DNA from: Allohoeflea poritis
Lineage (GTDB): Bacteria > Pseudomonadota > Alphaproteobacteria > Rhizobiales > Rhizobiaceae
Direction: 5' to 3'
DNA length: 64,000 nt
NCBI RefSeq assembly: GCF_027889715.1
Contig: NZ_JAPJZH010000002.1
Location: 1-64,000 of the forward strand
In this document: in pieces, positions 62,617 to 64,000 of the stretch
How positions within the stretch are numbered: position 1 is the stretch's first letter
How the letters are laid out: every line of letters starts with the position of its first letter
Notes under the pieces: model-generated
The model's database searches: none
Seen by the model: only the letters and a program-made list of their open reading frames with translations
What the model was told of the DNA's origin: nothing
Translations under genes and position numbers: made by a program

Positions 62617-64000
62617 ATGGCATCGGATGGAAGAAAGAAACCGGCACGCGGCTTCGAAGAAAAGCCGCAGGAGCCGCTAGAGGGCGTTCCCCTTTCGGGC
62701 AGTGTCGGCGAATGGGCCCGTGAAATAGCGGAGGAAGCCAGGAAGCCGCCGCAAAGGCAGAAGCGTGCCGGAAAGGCAACCGCCGGACGCACGGCCCGCG
62801 GTACGTCGATCGGCGGCAGCACGGATCCCAAGACAAGAGCCGCCGCCGGCCTTAACCCGGTGGCCGGTCTCGACATGTCGCTTGAAGAAGCCCAGAAGCT
62901 GAAACCCGGCTCGAAACCGCGAAAAGCGGGTGCATCGGAAGGATCGCCGGGCGTAACGGCAACGGTCGAGGCACTCAGCAAGCTGATCGAATCGGGCGAT
63001 CCGCATTTCAGGGACGGCAAGGCCTGGGTGCCGCACCGGCCTGCGCGGCCAGAGAAGTCCGAGGGCGGCATCTCCATCCACATGAAGACCGATTTCGAAC
63101 CGAGCGGGGACCAGCCGACGGCCATCGGCGACCTGGTGTCAGGGCTGACGGATGACGACCGCACACAGGTCCTGCTCGGCGTCACCGGCTCCGGCAAGAC
63201 CTTCACCATGGCCAAGGTCATCGAGGAGACGCAGCGCCCCGCGCTGATCCTGGCGCCGAACAAGACCCTCGCGGCGCAGCTCTACGGCGAATTCAAGAAT
63301 TTCTTTCCGGGCAACGCCGTCGAATATTTCGTCTCCTACTACGACTACTACCAGCCGGAAGCCTATGTGCCGCGCTCGGACACCTATATCGAGAAGGAAT
63401 CCTCGATCAACGAACAGATCGACCGTATGCGCCACTCGGCGACGCGCGCCCTGATGGAGCGCGACGATGCGATCATCGTCGCGTCCGTCTCCTGCATCTA
63501 CGGTATCGGTTCGGTCGAGACCTATACGGCCATGACCTTCCAGATGCAGATCGGCGACCGCATCGACCAGCGCCAGCTGCTCGCCGACCTCGTTGCGCAG
63601 CAATATCGGCGCTCCGACATGAATTTCGTGCGCGGCACGTTTCGCGTGCGTGGCGACACGATCGAAATCTTCCCGGCGCACCTTGAAGACCGCGCCTGGC
63701 GCGTGTCGCTGTTCGGCGACGAGATCGACGCCATCACCGAATTCGATCCGCTGACCGGGCATAAGACGGACGAGTTGAAAACCGTCAAGATCTACGCCAA
63801 CTCGCACTATGTGACACCGCGCCCGACACTCAACCAGGCGATCAAGTCGATACGCCAGGAACTCGTCCAGCGTCTCGACGAACTGGAGCGCGCGGGCCGA
63901 CTGCTTGAGGCGCAGCGACTCGAACAGCGCACGCGCTACGACCTGGAGATGCTGGAGGCGACCGGTTCCTGCCAGGGCATCGAGAACTACTCCCGCTATC
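62617..64000 (+). CDS. uvrB: excinuclease ABC subunit UvrB (5' part, runs off the window)
   Basis: The frame opens at ATG 62617 and is uninterrupted to the end of the window (461 codons). Residues 1-150 are a low-complexity, Lys/Arg/Pro-rich extension that includes [18 protein letters not shown]. The UvrB core begins near residue 155 ([16 protein letters not shown]), with P-loop GVTGSGKT at 188-195, [17 protein letters not shown], the beta-hairpin [12 protein letters not shown] and [21 protein letters not shown]. UvrB is the damage-recognition helicase of nucleotide excision repair, receiving DNA from UvrA and recruiting UvrC. The C-terminal half is missing from the window. Confidence 0.96.
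   Translation, partial: MASDGRKKPARGFEEKPQEPLEGVPLSGSVGEWAREIAEEARKPPQRQKRAGKATAGRTARGTSIGGSTDPKTRAAAGLNPVAGLDMSLEEAQKLKPGSKPRKAGASEGSPGVTATVEALSKLIESGDPHFRDGKAWVPHRPARPEKSEGGISIHMKTDFEPSGDQPTAIGDLVSGLTDDDRTQVLLGVTGSGKTFTMAKVIEETQRPALILAPNKTLAAQLYGEFKNFFPGNAVEYFVSYYDYYQPEAYVPRSDTYIEKESSINEQIDRMRHSATRALMERDDAIIVASVSCIYGIGSVETYTAMTFQMQIGDRIDQRQLLADLVAQQYRRSDMNFVRGTFRVRGDTIEIFPAHLEDRAWRVSLFGDEIDAITEFDPLTGHKTDELKTVKIYANSHYVTPRPTLNQAIKSIRQELVQRLDELERAGRLLEAQRLEQRTRYDLEMLEATGSCQGIENYSRY

Noticed and set aside
1-64000. CRISPR arrays, tRNA or rRNA genes, insertion sequences, prophage
   Set aside because: No regularly spaced repeats, no cloverleaf-like sequence in intergenic gaps, and no transposase, integrase or phage protein among the supported genes.

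Overview
The window reads as a continuous piece of core chromosome from an alphaproteobacterium, most likely a Hyphomicrobiales (Rhizobiales) member of the Hoeflea / Phyllobacteriaceae / Rhizobiaceae type. Supporting marks are a high G+C content, tightly packed genes with many 1-8 bp stop/start overlaps, a UvrB with the rhizobial type of N-terminal extension, the divergent cobS/cobT pair, DUF2865, DUF1289 and DUF2332 proteins, a PdhS/DivJ-like histidine kinase, a class II DAHP synthase and an EcfG-type promoter. I saw no rRNA, tRNA, CRISPR array, insertion sequence or prophage gene. The genus is an inference.

Layout. 1-8.3 kb: DUF2865 protein overlapping gltX, an MFS carrier, a TauE-like permease, nadE, dgkA, a LigB-type dioxygenase and a GFA protein. 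8.3-16 kb: class II DAHP synthase, a duplicated membrane protein, a gamma-glutamylcyclotransferase-like protein, an alpha/beta hydrolase, glutathione reductase, rpiA with a coupled DUF2059 gene, and a phosphoglycolate-phosphatase-like HAD protein. 16-28.7 kb: a large YcbB-like L,D-transpeptidase, an aquaporin, a heme/2Fe-2S-like membrane protein coupled to an MscS channel, the ada-oxygenase repair pair, a TPR protein, class I fumarase, DUF2332, and a second L,D-transpeptidase.

28.8-38.3 kb: a PPOX flavoprotein, a hydrolase divergent from a MarR regulator, DUF971, then a molybdenum-cofactor cluster (moaA, two exporter genes, fdhD-mobA-mobB-moeA). 38.4-47 kb: a polar amino-acid ABC importer without its ATPase gene, a penicillin-acylase-family Ntn hydrolase, a beta-hydroxyacid dehydrogenase followed by an AlkD-like glycosylase, an Lrp regulator, a UDG-family protein and a GST. 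47-53 kb: a six-TM histidine kinase, a second TauE-like permease, a membrane aspartic protease, DUF1289, divergent cobS and cobT, and an extensin-like protein. 53-57 kb: a leftward set headed by a DGPF protein and an ECF42-type sigma factor, with VOC, MAPEG, TfoX and DUF2461 genes behind it. 57-58.3 kb: three tandem paralogues of a small four-cysteine secreted protein. 58.3-64 kb: a thioesterase, an AEC transporter, the emrB/emrA pump pair, and the 5' part of uvrB running off the window.

Most genes are housekeeping. The least explained parts are the membrane redox protein / MscS pair (19.1-22.6 kb), the tandem small secreted proteins (57.1-58.3 kb) with an EcfG-like promoter pointing away from them into the ECF42 operon, an FdhD whose CxxC sits in an unusual place, and several palindromic operator candidates in divergent promoter regions. 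None of these is proven here to be a new system.
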